A DNA stretch of 54,574 bases, from contig CANJNJ010000011.1 in assembly GCA_947474995.1 (NCBI GenBank), forward strand, positions 1-54,574, in the 5' to 3' direction. Made by a program: the position numbers and the translations under genes. Every line of letters begins with the position of its first letter. The first letter of the stretch is position 1. The stretch comes from Opitutaceae bacterium (GTDB lineage Bacteria > Verrucomicrobiota > Verrucomicrobiia > Opitutales > Opitutaceae). A model generated the notes under the pieces. That model saw nothing but the letters and a program-made list of their open reading frames with translations, was not told the origin of the DNA and made no database searches. Below, in pieces: positions 38,898-47,943 of this stretch.

Positions 38898-40934
38898 TCA
38901 CGGCGCCGGCACCAGTGGCGGCATCGGGCAGTCCAGCGTCGCCGCGATGGCGCGCAGCAGTTCAAATTCCGTCACCAACACCTGCCCGTTGTCGCTGACC
39001 ACGTGCGCGGCGGCCAGCAGCGTGCGTTGCTTGATGGCCGGGCTCGCGGTGGCAAGTTCGTCGAGGGCGGCGTCCAGGGTCGCGAGATCGGCGGCGGACT
39101 CGTCGAGAAAACTCAGGCGCTGCTCGATCAAACCCAATTGCGTCGCGCCGGCGGCAAACGCGTCGGCCGCTTGTTCGGGATTACGCGTGGTGGCCCGGGC
39201 CAGCACGGACAGGACCACGGAGATTTCGTCGATCACGGCGTTGAACGAATAGATTTGGACCACGGCGGCGCCGGGCGCGCGCCCGAGGGCGAGCGTGCGG
39301 ATGAGCAGTTTTTGCAGGGCGAACTCAAACGGGGAAACGCGGCCGTCCGCGTGGACGAGTTCGTCGAGCGTATCGAGAAACGGCGCGAGTGCCGTCGGTG
39401 GCAGCGTGCGGAGGACGGGCAGGGCGAGTTGCACTAGCGGAAGTTTCTGCGCGTCGCGCACCTGGCGAAGTTGCGGTTCGAACTCGTCGAGCCGCCGCAG
39501 GGCATCGCCGCCGGCGCGGCTCGCAATCAGCGAGCGTTGATGGGCGCGGATGGCGGGCGCGGCGTCCAGCAGAAGTCCGTACAGCAAGACGGCTGCCTCG
39601 GTGGGCGTTTTCGTGGCGGCGCGAAGGGCGGCGGGCGTGGCGTCGAGAAGGAGTTGAGCGTTCGCGAGTTGTTCGGTCGTCAACGTGCCAATGGCAGCGA
39701 CCGCGGAAACGGTTGCCCCGAGGGGATCCGCGGTTGGCTCCGCGGTTTCCGCTGGGTCGGGGAGTGTTCCATGGCCCGCGAGGGCTCGACTCCCGCGCTT
39801 GGGTGGCAACGCCGGCACCAGGCCCGCCGCGACGAACGATTCGTGCGCCACGTCGACCACCTCGGGAGGTTCAAACATCTGGCCGTCGAAGGCGGGATCG
39901 ATGGCCCGGATGCGCTCGGCGAGCGGCGGGTGGGTCGCCCACAGTCCGCCGAAGGCCGAGCGAAAGCCCTGCGCGAAAAAAAAGTGACCGATGGCCGTGG
40001 CTTGGGACGTTTGCAGCGACGATCCCAACGCGTAGCCGCCGATCTTTTTCAAGGCGCCCGTGATGCCGGTGGGATTGCGCGTGAATTGCACGGCAGAGGC
40101 GTCAGCGAGAAATTCGCGCTGACGGGAAACCGCGGCCTGGATCAGCCGGCCGAAGAAATAGCCGATATAACCGATGCACATGGCCGCCAGACCCGCCCCG
40201 AAGGCGAAGGCGACGGCGCCGGCGGCACCACGACTGTCGCGGGAACTGGTTCGGATCCGGCCCACCGAAGACAGAATGCCGCGTCCGCTGATGCCGATGA
40301 CGAGAATGCCGAAGATGATCGCGGCGAGGCGCAGGTTCAGCCGCATGTCGCCATTGAGGATGTGGCTGAACTCATGCGCGATGACGCCCTGCAGTTCGTC
40401 GCGCGTGAGTTTTTCCATGGTCCCGCGGGTCACGCAGACGGCGGCGTCACTCGTCGTCAGTCCGGCCGCGAAGGCATTGATCGCCGGTTCATTGTCCAGG
40501 ACGTAGACCTCGGGTATTGGCGTGCCCGAGGCGATGGCCATTTCCTCGACGACGTTGAGGAGACGTCGCTCGCTGAGGTTGGTGGTATTCGAATCAATTT
40601 TTTTGGCCCCGACGCTTTCGGCCACGCTGGAACCACCCCCGGAATATTGGTGCCATTTGTACAGCGAAGCGAGGCCGACAACCGCGAAGGTGCCCAGGGT
40701 TACGGCGGCCAGGATTTTCGGCTGCCAAAGGGACGTGGTGGCCGAACCGGCGGTTTCATAATAGGAATTGCTGCGGCTGCGGGCGCGGTTGGGACGATAT
40801 TGTTGGGCCGTGCCGACCGTGAAGACGGCGACGAAATAACCGGCGGCAATCGTGCCGACCACCGCGAGGGCAAAAAGCCACACGAGGCGGGAGGTGCGCT
40901 TCTTGGCGCGCGCCTGGGCTTCGAAGAAGTCCAT
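38898..40934 (-). CDS. M48-family membrane metallopeptidase with a TerB-like C-terminal region
   Basis: This 678-residue protein is counted from MDFFEAQA (40934). It has two N-terminal membrane spans (about 18-42 and 75-95), the zinc motif HEFSH at 187-191, the third ligand Glu in QREFLADASA near 274, and further hydrophobic spans around 200-220 and 235-265. This is the HtpX-like layout with the active site toward the membrane or cytoplasm. Residues beyond about 380 form a helical region not found in HtpX. Its HADGRVSPFEFALQKLL stretch resembles TerB-type domains. LemA is encoded 124 bases upstream on the same strand, the usual LemA-M48 arrangement, pointing to membrane-protein quality control. 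Confidence 0.9.
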   Translation of the reverse strand: MDFFEAQARAKKRTSRLVWLFALAVVGTIAAGYFVAVFTVGTAQQYRPNRARSRSNSYYETAGSATTSLWQPKILAAVTLGTFAVVGLASLYKWHQYSGGGSSVAESVGAKKIDSNTTNLSERRLLNVVEEMAIASGTPIPEVYVLDNEPAINAFAAGLTTSDAAVCVTRGTMEKLTRDELQGVIAHEFSHILNGDMRLNLRLAAIIFGILVIGISGRGILSSVGRIRTSSRDSRGAAGAVAFAFGAGLAAMCIGYIGYFFGRLIQAAVSRQREFLADASAVQFTRNPTGITGALKKIGGYALGSSLQTSQATAIGHFFFAQGFRSAFGGLWATHPPLAERIRAIDPAFDGQMFEPPEVVDVAHESFVAAGLVPALPPKRGSRALAGHGTLPDPAETAEPTADPLGATVSAVAAIGTLTTEQLANAQLLLDATPAALRAATKTPTEAAVLLYGLLLDAAPAIRAHQRSLIASRAGGDALRRLDEFEPQLRQVRDAQKLPLVQLALPVLRTLPPTALAPFLDTLDELVHADGRVSPFEFALQKLLIRTLALGRAPGAAVVQIYSFNAVIDEISVVLSVLARATTRNPEQAADAFAAGATQLGLIEQRLSFLDESAADLATLDAALDELATASPAIKQRTLLAAAHVVSDNGQVLVTEFELLRAIAATLDCPMPPLVPAP

Positions 40935-41058
40935 CGTCCGCGCCGGAGTGGTGGAAGGATTAAGGAACAAGGTTTAGGCCGTCACCCGGCGCCGCGAACA
41001 GTGGTGCGTGCATCGTCCTTCCACCTTAGCCCTAAAACTTAAGACCTGGCTTCGCCGA

Positions 41059-41661
41059 TTAGGCGAAGCTGACCTTCGGGGCGTTGCGCTCAGTCGGGTC
41101 CTCGATTTTGAACAACTCGGCGGGCAGGAACCCAAATATCCCCGCGAAGAAAACATTGGGCACGGTTTCGCGGGTATTGTTGTAGATCATCACGCTGTCG
41201 TTGTAAGCTTGGCGGGCGAAGGCGATTTTGTTCTCCGTCGAGGTCAGCTCCTCGGTGAGCTGCAGCATGTTTTGGTTGGCCTTCAGATCGGGATATTTTT
41301 CGACGACGACCATCAGCCGGGACAAGGCGCCGGACAGGCCTCCTTCGGCCGAGATCAGGCCTTTCATGGCGATGGCGTCGGCGGGATTGGCGGCGGCCGA
41401 CTGCGCCGCCCCGATCGCAATGTTGCGGGCCTTGATCACTGCTTCGAGGGTTTCGCGTTCGTGCTTGAGATAACCCTTCGCGACCTCGACCAGATTGGGA
41501 ATGAGATCGTAGCGGCGCTTCAGCTGGACGTCGATCTGCGCAAAGGCATTCTTGAACACGTTGCGCAGTGTAACCAGGGAATTGTAAATGCCCGTGACCC
41601 AGAGGACGAGGACGACCGCAATGAGGAGCAGGGCACCGAGCACACCAAGGAATAAGGTCAT
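41059..41661 (-). CDS. lemA: LemA-family membrane-anchored protein
   Basis: This 200-residue protein has one N-terminal membrane helix (FLGVLGALLLIAVVLVLWV) followed by the family core: YNSLVTLRNVFKNAFAQIDV, QLKRRYDLIPNLVEVAKGY, HERETLEAVIKAR, EKYPDLKANQNM, LTSTENKIAFARQAYNDSV and ETVPNVFFAGIFGF. The core is a long helical hairpin. The gene precedes that of the M48 peptidase, and the pair is widespread although LemA's molecular role is unsettled. It is divergent from the TPR operon, with a 133-base gap that should hold both promoters. Confidence 0.95.
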   Translation of the reverse strand: MTLFLGVLGALLLIAVVLVLWVTGIYNSLVTLRNVFKNAFAQIDVQLKRRYDLIPNLVEVAKGYLKHERETLEAVIKARNIAIGAAQSAAANPADAIAMKGLISAEGGLSGALSRLMVVVEKYPDLKANQNMLQLTEELTSTENKIAFARQAYNDSVMIYNNTRETVPNVFFAGIFGFLPAELFKIEDPTERNAPKVSFA

Positions 41662-41794
41662 GTGTTTAGTGGGTTGAGGTAAGGAACGAAGACGCCAGCG
41701 AGTGTGTCGGGTCTCCCGTGACGCGCGAGACGGAACTCATTACAACGCGGTTGATTGTTTCTATGGCGGCGAACAACGTGGCGTCCGCGTGAGC

Positions 41795-44452
41795 ATGCTT
41801 GGGAGACTCCTCTTGATCGGTGCGGCGGCTGTCCTGTGGGCGGTCGCTGGGGTGACTCTGCCTGCCCAGGAACCGTTGAATCCGCCGTCGCCGCTTTTAA
41901 GGCGGAACGTGGGTGCATCGCAGGGCCAAAGTGCGGTCACCCTGGAGGCGGCGGCACGCGCGCAAAGTCTCGGGTTGTCGTCCATTGCGGCCGGCCTTTA
42001 CCAGCAAATGCTGGCGGCCCCAGGCGCCGATCGTCCGGCCATCACTCTCGCGCTCGCCACGGCCTTGCTGGAGGCAGGCCGCTCGGCCGAAGCGAAGGAG
42101 GCTTTGACGTCGTTGCCCGAGCCCCATGGCGCGGCCTGGCACCTGCGGGCCGGTCTCGCGGCGCTGCAGTCAAAGAACCGGGATGCCGCCCAGATGGAGT
42201 GGGATGCGACGAAGGTGGATGACCTGACGACGGCGGACCGCGCGTGGTACTGGTTTCTGGCGGGGGCGCTTTGGGATACCGCACCCGTACGGGATATTTC
42301 AAAGGCGAATGAGTTCTACATCCGGGCCGAAAGCTCGGCACCCACGGAGCTCGTGCGGACGCGCTTTCAACTGGCGGGCGAAGAAGTCAGACTGCGGATG
42401 CTGGGGGGGCCCTCGCGCGAGGTGCTCGAGCAAACGCGGAAAAGCTATGAGCAATGGCAGGGGAGCGCGACGGGCTATCAATTTGCCCAGTCGTATGCCG
42501 TGATGCTGAGCATGCTGGAGCGCCCGGGCGACGCCGTCCAGTTTCTCCAGCGCCAGGTTTTGCTCGCTTTGCCGGCCGCGGAACGCGGCTGGCGGGATCA
42601 GTACAATTTCATGATCGGGATGATCGGTGATCGCGGAAGAACCGGCGCTGGACGGATTGCGCTCAACCAGTTGCTGGAAACTGGCACCAATTCCGAACGC
42701 CAGCGCCAGGCCCTGCACCTCCTCGCCGAATCGTCGCGGGTCGAGCCCGAGCGCGGGCAGTTTCGGGCCGAACTCAACAAGTTGCTCAATGCCGTGTCGC
42801 GCCATCCGATCAAAGAGAGTCTCCTCTACTACCGGGCGCAGCTGGCGCTCGCCGAAGCGGACTTTGCCCAGGCGGAAAAGGACGCGACCGGGCTGCTCGA
42901 ACAGTTCCCGGGTTCGCCGCTCCGGGTGCACGCCTATGGCGTGTTGACGCAGTCGGCATGGGAACAACGCCGCTACCGTTCGGTGGCGGATAACGCGCGC
43001 AAAGCGCGAGCCGAACTCCCGGCGACAGCTGGGCTGGCGCGCGCGGACTTGGGCGTACTCGAGGCCGAGGCCTGGTTCCGCGCGGGAGACTATCGTAATG
43101 CGGCTGACGCCTATGCCGCGGTCTTGAGCGAGCGACCGGCGGGGCTCGAGGCCAAGAAGCTCGGGGAATTGATGTTTCAACGTGTGCTGGCGGAGATCCG
43201 ATCGGGTTCAACCGATGCGGCCAAGGTGCTCGACACCCTCGAAAATGATCCGGCGTTCGACCTCGAAAATCGCTGGCAGGCGGAGTGGAATCTCGCCCGG
43301 ACCTTGCAGGTGCAGGGGAAGACCGCCGAGGCTTTCGGCCGGGTGAACAAGCTGCTGGCCGACGCCCGGGCGGGCGGCGCGACGATCGCCGTCGGCCTCA
43401 GGCCGGAACTCCAGGCGCGCATGGCCTGGCTGCAGGCGAGACTTTCGTTCGAAGTCGGAAAGTTTGAGCAGACCTTGAGCTCCGTCGACGTCTTGCTGGT
43501 GGCGCCGGGCGACGTGGACCCGGGCTTGAAAAAGGAAATCGCCAGCACCGCGGCGTTGTTGAAGGCGCGGGCGGAATTTGCGCTGGGCCGCGAACCGGCG
43601 GCACTGGAGACCCTGGCGCGACTCCGGGCCGATTATCTCCAGACCGATGCGGCGATCTACTCCTACCTGATTGAAGCGGCGCACTACGCGGACCAGGAGA
43701 AGATTGGCGAGGCGCAGCGCCGGCTCACCAGCCTGACCGACAACCCGGAGTATCAGGGGAGCGAGTACGTGCCCGATGCCTTATTTCAACTCGCGCTGTT
43801 GTCGGAACGCCTCGGCGGCGAGAAAAACCTGCAGGAAGCCAACCGCCGGATCGAGCAACTCGTCGGCATTGCCGCGACGGCGGGCCAGACGGATCTTGTT
43901 TTCACGGCCCGGTTGAAACAGGGCGACCTCTTCCGGAAATTGAATGACTTTCCGGCCGCGCAGCGGGCGTACGAGGACCTGGTCAACAAGTATTCGCAGC
44001 GGCCGGACGTCGTCCTTGCCCAACTCGCCCTGGCCGAAACGCACAACGCGCAGTCCTCGGCCGATCCCTCCCATGCGGAAATCGCGCAGCTCAAGTTTGA
44101 GGAACTCCGCGATCGCGTCGATGCCCCGCCCGATGTGCGAGTCGAGGCCGGTTGGAACCTGGGCGCCCTGCTCGTGCGGCGCGGCCAGGAGGCCAAGGCG
44201 GTCGACGTGTGGTGGCGCGATGTCGTCACGCCGTTCTTGCTCGAGGACAAGAATCCAATCGAACCCACCGCCAAGCGTCCCTACTGGCTGGCCCGCACGT
44301 TGCTGGACCTGGGGGCGCTGTTGGAAAAGCAGGAAAAACTGGAGGAGGCCAAGCGCGTGTACACGCTGCTGCTGGCGAAGAAACTCGGCCACGGCGAAGC
44401 GGTGGCGAAGGCCCGGCTCGAGCGCTATGGGAGGGTGCCGGCGGCCCGATGA
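41795..44452 (+). CDS. Exported tetratricopeptide (TPR) repeat protein
   Basis: From the ATG at 41795 (a GTG six bases upstream is possible) the 885-residue protein begins with a signal segment (LLLIGAAAVLWAVAGVTLPA). The rest is almost wholly helical. It has repeated A/L-rich TPR-like pairs, such as AAGLYQQMLAAPGADRPAIT, YRNAADAYAAVLSERPAGLE and DFPAAQRAYEDLVNKYSQRP, which resemble the TPR/BamD/YbgF class used in envelope assembly. It is the first gene of a compact operon with ExbB- and ExbD-type genes. Comparable TPR-ExbB-ExbD sets occur in Verrucomicrobia and Planctomycetes, where the TPR protein may couple the motor to periplasmic partners. Confidence 0.85.
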   Translation: MLGRLLLIGAAAVLWAVAGVTLPAQEPLNPPSPLLRRNVGASQGQSAVTLEAAARAQSLGLSSIAAGLYQQMLAAPGADRPAITLALATALLEAGRSAEAKEALTSLPEPHGAAWHLRAGLAALQSKNRDAAQMEWDATKVDDLTTADRAWYWFLAGALWDTAPVRDISKANEFYIRAESSAPTELVRTRFQLAGEEVRLRMLGGPSREVLEQTRKSYEQWQGSATGYQFAQSYAVMLSMLERPGDAVQFLQRQVLLALPAAERGWRDQYNFMIGMIGDRGRTGAGRIALNQLLETGTNSERQRQALHLLAESSRVEPERGQFRAELNKLLNAVSRHPIKESLLYYRAQLALAEADFAQAEKDATGLLEQFPGSPLRVHAYGVLTQSAWEQRRYRSVADNARKARAELPATAGLARADLGVLEAEAWFRAGDYRNAADAYAAVLSERPAGLEAKKLGELMFQRVLAEIRSGSTDAAKVLDTLENDPAFDLENRWQAEWNLARTLQVQGKTAEAFGRVNKLLADARAGGATIAVGLRPELQARMAWLQARLSFEVGKFEQTLSSVDVLLVAPGDVDPGLKKEIASTAALLKARAEFALGREPAALETLARLRADYLQTDAAIYSYLIEAAHYADQEKIGEAQRRLTSLTDNPEYQGSEYVPDALFQLALLSERLGGEKNLQEANRRIEQLVGIAATAGQTDLVFTARLKQGDLFRKLNDFPAAQRAYEDLVNKYSQRPDVVLAQLALAETHNAQSSADPSHAEIAQLKFEELRDRVDAPPDVRVEAGWNLGALLVRRGQEAKAVDVWWRDVVTPFLLEDKNPIEPTAKRPYWLARTLLDLGALLEKQEKLEEAKRVYTLLLAKKLGHGEAVAKARLERYGRVPAAR

Positions 44453-44538
44453 GCATTTTCACGATGGACCTTGCCCGACGAATGAATCCCAATTGCAGAC
44501 CAGCCTTCGCGGCGGACGCGTCGTCCGCGGCCAGCTGA
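44449..44538 (+). CDS. Possible 29-residue leader or coupling ORF between the TPR and ExbB genes
   Basis: The ATG overlaps the TPR stop codon (ATGA), and the frame ends seven bases before the exbB start. It encodes MSIFTMDLARRMNPNCRPAF and ends in AADASSAAS. No family is recognisable. The overlap would let ribosomes run on to exbB, which lacks its own ribosome site. A GCGGACG-CGT-CGTCCGC dyad lies at 44512-44528. It may equally be non-coding spacer. Confidence 0.25.
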   Translation: MSIFTMDLARRMNPNCRPAFAADASSAAS

Positions 44539-44545
44539 CGATTTC

Positions 44546-45211
44546 ATGTCCGGATTCGACCTCACTCTTTTTGCCAGGGGCGGCCCAATGATCTGGGTGT
44601 TGCTGGTGCTCGGTTTGCTCGGCGTCATGCTCTTTATCGAGCGCACGCTCTATCTTCATCGCGGACAGATCCGGGCCAAGGCTTTTGTGGACGGAATTAA
44701 GAACATTCTCGTCAAGCGCCGCCTGATCGAGGCACTGACGGTGTGTGAGGAGACGCCTGGTCCCGTGGCCGCCGTGGTCAAGGCCGCTCTGCTTCACGCG
44801 GACGATTCGGCCGACGCGATGCGGTTCCATGTGCAGGAGGCTGCGGTGGTGGAGTTGCCCGCGCTCGAGCGCCGGTTGGGTTCGATTGCCGCCATCGCCC
44901 AGGTGGCGCCCTTGGTCGGTTTGCTGGGAACAGTTCTGGGAATGATTGCGACGTTTCTCGCCTTTGAAAAAGGCGGGGCTTACGCGATGGCCAACACGCT
45001 CTCCGCCGGGATGTGGCAGGCTTTGTTGTCCACCGCGGGCAGCCTCATGCTGGCGATTCCAGCGCACCTCGCGCATCACTTCCTCGTCGGCCGTGTCCGG
45101 GCGATCGTCCGGGACGTCGAATGGTCGGGTAATGAGATGATGAAGTACCTTCTGACCGAGTACCGCGGCGCGGAGCCGACCGAGGAGGAGGGGGGCGCGA
45201 AATCACGATGA
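44546..45211 (+). CDS. exbB: MotA/TolQ/ExbB-type proton channel subunit
   Basis: This 221-residue inner-membrane protein has three spans: GGPMIWVLLVLGLLGVMLFI (about 12-31), a second after the cytoplasmic loop, and a third near residue 165. The family-defining stretch is AAIAQVAPLVGLLGTVLGMI with the TolQ/ExbB pore residues, followed by LSAGMWQALLSTAGSLMLAI. The cytoplasmic loop has the usual RLIEALTVCEETPGPVAAVV. With an ExbD/TolR partner it forms a proton-driven motor. The gene overlaps exbD by four bases (ATGA), so the two are translationally coupled. Confidence 0.93.
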   Translation: MSGFDLTLFARGGPMIWVLLVLGLLGVMLFIERTLYLHRGQIRAKAFVDGIKNILVKRRLIEALTVCEETPGPVAAVVKAALLHADDSADAMRFHVQEAAVVELPALERRLGSIAAIAQVAPLVGLLGTVLGMIATFLAFEKGGAYAMANTLSAGMWQALLSTAGSLMLAIPAHLAHHFLVGRVRAIVRDVEWSGNEMMKYLLTEYRGAEPTEEEGGAKSR

Positions 45212-45657
45212 TTACGCGTCCGCTCGATCTTGCCTCACGCTTGCGAACCGAGCCGCGGAGCCTGGACTGGCTGTTCTTCATGAACGGCGGTTTGATTGTC
45301 GTGTTTTTCATGCTTTTCGGTTCGCAATTTGTCATCGCGCCGGCGCTCGGGATTGACTTTCAGCTGCCGGCCGAAAGTGGGGCGGTGGCTGAGGCCCGGT
45401 CGCCGACGAGTTTTATCAGCGTGACGGATTCCGGTCAGATCTTCGCCGGCGACGGTTTACGATCCTTGGCGCAACTGCCGGGCTGGCTTCGGGATCAGGC
45501 CAAATTGGCCCGTCGACAACCCGTGCTCTTGGTTCGTGCGAGCAAGGGAGTGAAGTTCTCGCTTCTCACGGAAATTACGACCGCCGCCAGAGCCACTGGG
45601 TTTGTGGGTGTAATGTACGCCGCGGTCGAGCCAAGTGGCATCGCGGGAAGGCCTTGA
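45208..45657 (+). CDS. exbD: ExbD/TolR-type biopolymer transport protein
   Basis: This 149-residue protein has a single N-terminal span (LDWLFFMNGGLIVVFFMLFG, about residues 19-38) and a small periplasmic domain (FISVTDSGQIFAGDG, VLLVRASKGVKFSLLTEIT, TGFVGVMYAAVEP). In ExbD and TolR a conserved aspartate in the membrane span carries protons. Here the only acidic residue at its edge is the Asp of SLDWLFF, so its position is unusual. It overlaps exbB by ATGA, and its stop TGA is directly followed by the ATG of the next gene. Confidence 0.85.
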   Translation: MITRPLDLASRLRTEPRSLDWLFFMNGGLIVVFFMLFGSQFVIAPALGIDFQLPAESGAVAEARSPTSFISVTDSGQIFAGDGLRSLAQLPGWLRDQAKLARRQPVLLVRASKGVKFSLLTEITTAARATGFVGVMYAAVEPSGIAGRP

Positions 45658-46410
45658 ATGAGCGTGGTTCGACCTGTTGATCGGCAGCGCTGGCTCATGT
45701 CCGCCGCGGGTGCCATCATGGCTGTCGGGCTGGTTTTCTGGCTTATACGTGCCCCGGAGATAACGCCGGTGAAAATAGTTGCGGAATCTAAACCGGTCGT
45801 CCGGCTGGTCGAACCCGATGGCAGTCACAGCGCGTTGGATGAAGAAGCCGCCGTCCATGACCCAACTCCGCTATTTCTGCCGACCTCGCGAAACGCCACG
45901 GTCAAGGAGCTGCCGCGTCGGGAACCCGGTAAAACCTTTCTCGATAAGGAAACCCTGAAATTGGGATTTGCCGAGGCGAACTTAAATCTGGCGAAGGATT
46001 TCCCCCCGGTCGTGACTCTGGGAGGCAAACTTCCGTCCAAGGCGGCGCCGGTCGATTTACTGTCAGTCGACGACCCGGGGCAATTACTGCTGGGCTTCGG
46101 CCAAACCGAAGCGCCGCAGTTGCCGCTGCCGCCGCGCGGGGGATTTGTCGAGGTGGTGGCGGCCTCCACCGGGCGGAGGGCGCTGGCGGAGACCCTGCCG
46201 GTCTCAGCACGTCCTGCGGTGGAAAAAGCCTGGCAGCCGATGGAATTTTTCGCGGCGGTCGATGCCGCTGGGTTAGTAGGTCCGCTCGTGGTGACTTTAG
46301 GTTCGGGGGTGGAAGAGGTGGATGTTTACTTCCGTCGCTACCTCGGACAGACCTTCCGTATTGGCGAGCGGCTATCGCCCGGATTCTATCGAATTGTGGT
46401 CGGCCCGTAG
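45658..46410 (+). CDS. Single-span envelope protein of unknown function in the TonB/TolA position
   Basis: This 250-residue protein has one N-terminal membrane span (AAGAIMAVGLVFWLI, about residues 16-30), a proline-rich linker with PLPPRGG and a C-terminal block of about 60 residues (VGPLVVTLGSG, VEEVDVYFRRYLGQTFRIGE, SPGFYRIVVGP). The layout, inner-membrane anchor plus linker plus small periplasmic domain, is that of TonB or TolA. I see no TonB signature, and the family is unknown to me. It is the last gene of the TPR-exbB-exbD operon and starts immediately after the exbD stop. A role as the transducer of this motor is inferred from position and topology. Confidence 0.75.
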   Translation: MSVVRPVDRQRWLMSAAGAIMAVGLVFWLIRAPEITPVKIVAESKPVVRLVEPDGSHSALDEEAAVHDPTPLFLPTSRNATVKELPRREPGKTFLDKETLKLGFAEANLNLAKDFPPVVTLGGKLPSKAAPVDLLSVDDPGQLLLGFGQTEAPQLPLPPRGGFVEVVAASTGRRALAETLPVSARPAVEKAWQPMEFFAAVDAAGLVGPLVVTLGSGVEEVDVYFRRYLGQTFRIGERLSPGFYRIVVGP

Positions 46411-46504
46411 AATTTTCGAAGATTACGCGAATTTGCTGTTGACGGTGCAAACGGTGGGTTGCACTTTCACCGGCTCTTTTCGTTTTTTGGCACTGCCTCA
46501 GTCT

Positions 46505-46580
46505 GCCCAGATAGCTCAGTTGGCAGAGCACCCCCTTGGTAAGGGGGAGGTCACGAGTTCGAATCTCGTTCTGGGCTCCA
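46505..46580 (+). tRNA. tRNA-Thr, anticodon GGT
   Basis: The cloverleaf is complete. The acceptor GCCCAGA (46505-46511) pairs perfectly with TCTGGGC (46570-46576), followed by discriminator T and an encoded CCA (46578-46580). The D-arm is TAGCTCAGTTGGCAGAGCA. The anticodon stem CCCCC/GGGGG has loop TTGGTAA, giving GGT, and the T-arm is ACGAG-TTCGAAT-CTCGT. It lies 96 bases before tuf, the common tRNA-Thr-tuf arrangement. Confidence 0.97.
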
Positions 46581-46676
46581 GGGTCAGAAGGCACGTCGGT
46601 TCAGGCTTCTACGACGTTAAACCAGAGGCAAATTTCATCATCATCACGCTACCCAAACCAACGTCACCAATCCACC

Positions 46677-47867
46677 ATGGCTAAAGCCAATTTCGAACGC
46701 ACCAAGCCGCACGTCAACGTAGGCACCATCGGCCACGTCGACCACGGCAAAACGACGACGACCGCCGCCATTCTGGCTGTCCAGGCGAAAAAAGGCCTGG
46801 CCGAGGTCAAGGCTTATTCTGAAATCGCCAAGGGCGGCACGGTGCGCGATGCCACCAAGACCGTGACGATTTCCGTAGCTCACGTGGAATACCAGACCGA
46901 CAAGCGCCACTACGCTCACGTCGATTGCCCCGGCCACGCCGATTTCGTCAAAAACATGATCACCGGTGCCGCCCAGATGGACGGCGCGATCCTCGTGGTT
47001 TCCGCGGCTGACGGCCCAATGCCGCAGACCCGTGAGCACATCCTCCTTGCCCGCCAGGTCGGCGTGCCGAAGATCGTGGTATTCCTGAACAAGGTCGATT
47101 TACTCGAAGACGCGGAACTCCTTGACCTCGTTGAGATGGAAATCCGCGAGCTGCTGACCAAATATCAATTTGAGGGTGACACCGCCACCATCGTCCGCGG
47201 TTCGGCCACAGCGGCGCTCGCGGGTACGCCCGAGGGAATCAAGGCTTTCGGCGAATTGATGGACGCGATCGACAAGGACATCCCTGAGCCCGTGCGCGAG
47301 ATGGACAAGCCCTTCCTGATGTCCGTTGAAGACGTGTTCTCGATCACGGGCCGCGGCACGGTCGCTACCGGTCGTATCGAGCGCGGTATTGTCAAGATCA
47401 ACGAAACCATCGAGATCGTCGGCCTCAAGGACACCGTGACCTCCGTGGTCACGGGCATCGAAATGTTCCGCAAGCTGCTCGATAGCGGCCAGGCGGGTGA
47501 CAACGTCGGTATTCTCCTCCGCGGTATTGAAAAAGAAGCCATCGAGCGCGGTCAGGTCTTGGCCGCACCGAAGAGCATACTTCCGCATCGCAAGGCGAAG
47601 GCTGAAATCTATGTCTTGTCGAAGGACGAGGGTGGCCGCCACACGCCGTTCTTCAACGGCTACCGTCCGCAATTCTACTTCCGCACCACGGACGTGACCG
47701 GAGTCGTCAATCTGCCGAAGGGCGTCGAAATGATCATGCCCGGCGACAACATTGCCGTCGACATCGAGCTCATCTCGCCCATCGCCATGGAGAAGACCCA
47801 GAAGTTCGCCATTCGCGAAGGTGGTCGCACCATCGGTGCCGGCCGCATCACGGAGATCACCGAGTAA
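46677..47867 (+). CDS. tuf: Elongation factor Tu
   Basis: This 396-residue GTPase delivers aminoacyl-tRNA to the ribosome. It has the P-loop [13 protein letters not shown] (residues 19-31), [32 protein letters not shown] and the domain II/III blocks [40 protein letters not shown] and [12 protein letters not shown]. The switch I region is unusual: where most bacteria have A-x-RGITI, this one has [16 protein letters not shown], two residues longer. The Mg-binding threonine of the TI pair is kept, but the Arg-Gly is lost. The start is fixed by [14 protein letters not shown]. A hairpin at 47893-47919 follows the stop. Confidence 0.98.
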   Translation: MAKANFERTKPHVNVGTIGHVDHGKTTTTAAILAVQAKKGLAEVKAYSEIAKGGTVRDATKTVTISVAHVEYQTDKRHYAHVDCPGHADFVKNMITGAAQMDGAILVVSAADGPMPQTREHILLARQVGVPKIVVFLNKVDLLEDAELLDLVEMEIRELLTKYQFEGDTATIVRGSATAALAGTPEGIKAFGELMDAIDKDIPEPVREMDKPFLMSVEDVFSITGRGTVATGRIERGIVKINETIEIVGLKDTVTSVVTGIEMFRKLLDSGQAGDNVGILLRGIEKEAIERGQVLAAPKSILPHRKAKAEIYVLSKDEGGRHTPFFNGYRPQFYFRTTDVTGVVNLPKGVEMIMPGDNIAVDIELISPIAMEKTQKFAIREGGRTIGAGRITEITE

Positions 47868-47892
47868 GATCTTCCATCGTTTAACCGACATT

Positions 47893-47919
47893 GCCGAGGT
47901 CTCGAAACGGGACCTCGGC
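47893..47919 (+). terminator. Hairpin between tuf and tRNA-Trp
   Basis: GCCGAGGTC (47893-47901) pairs perfectly with GACCTCGGC (47911-47919). No strong T-run follows, so a processing or partial-termination role is as likely as full termination. Confidence 0.5.
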
Positions 47920-47943
47920 TGCGTCGTCTAAAGGAACACCTAC

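Noticed and set aside
39471-41042. 523-codon open frame on the + strand
   Set aside because: Antisense shadow of the M48 peptidase gene.
46411-46504. Promoter for tRNA-Thr/tuf (TTGACG at 46439 or TTGCAC at 46459)
   Set aside because: Neither has a convincing -10 box at the right spacing.
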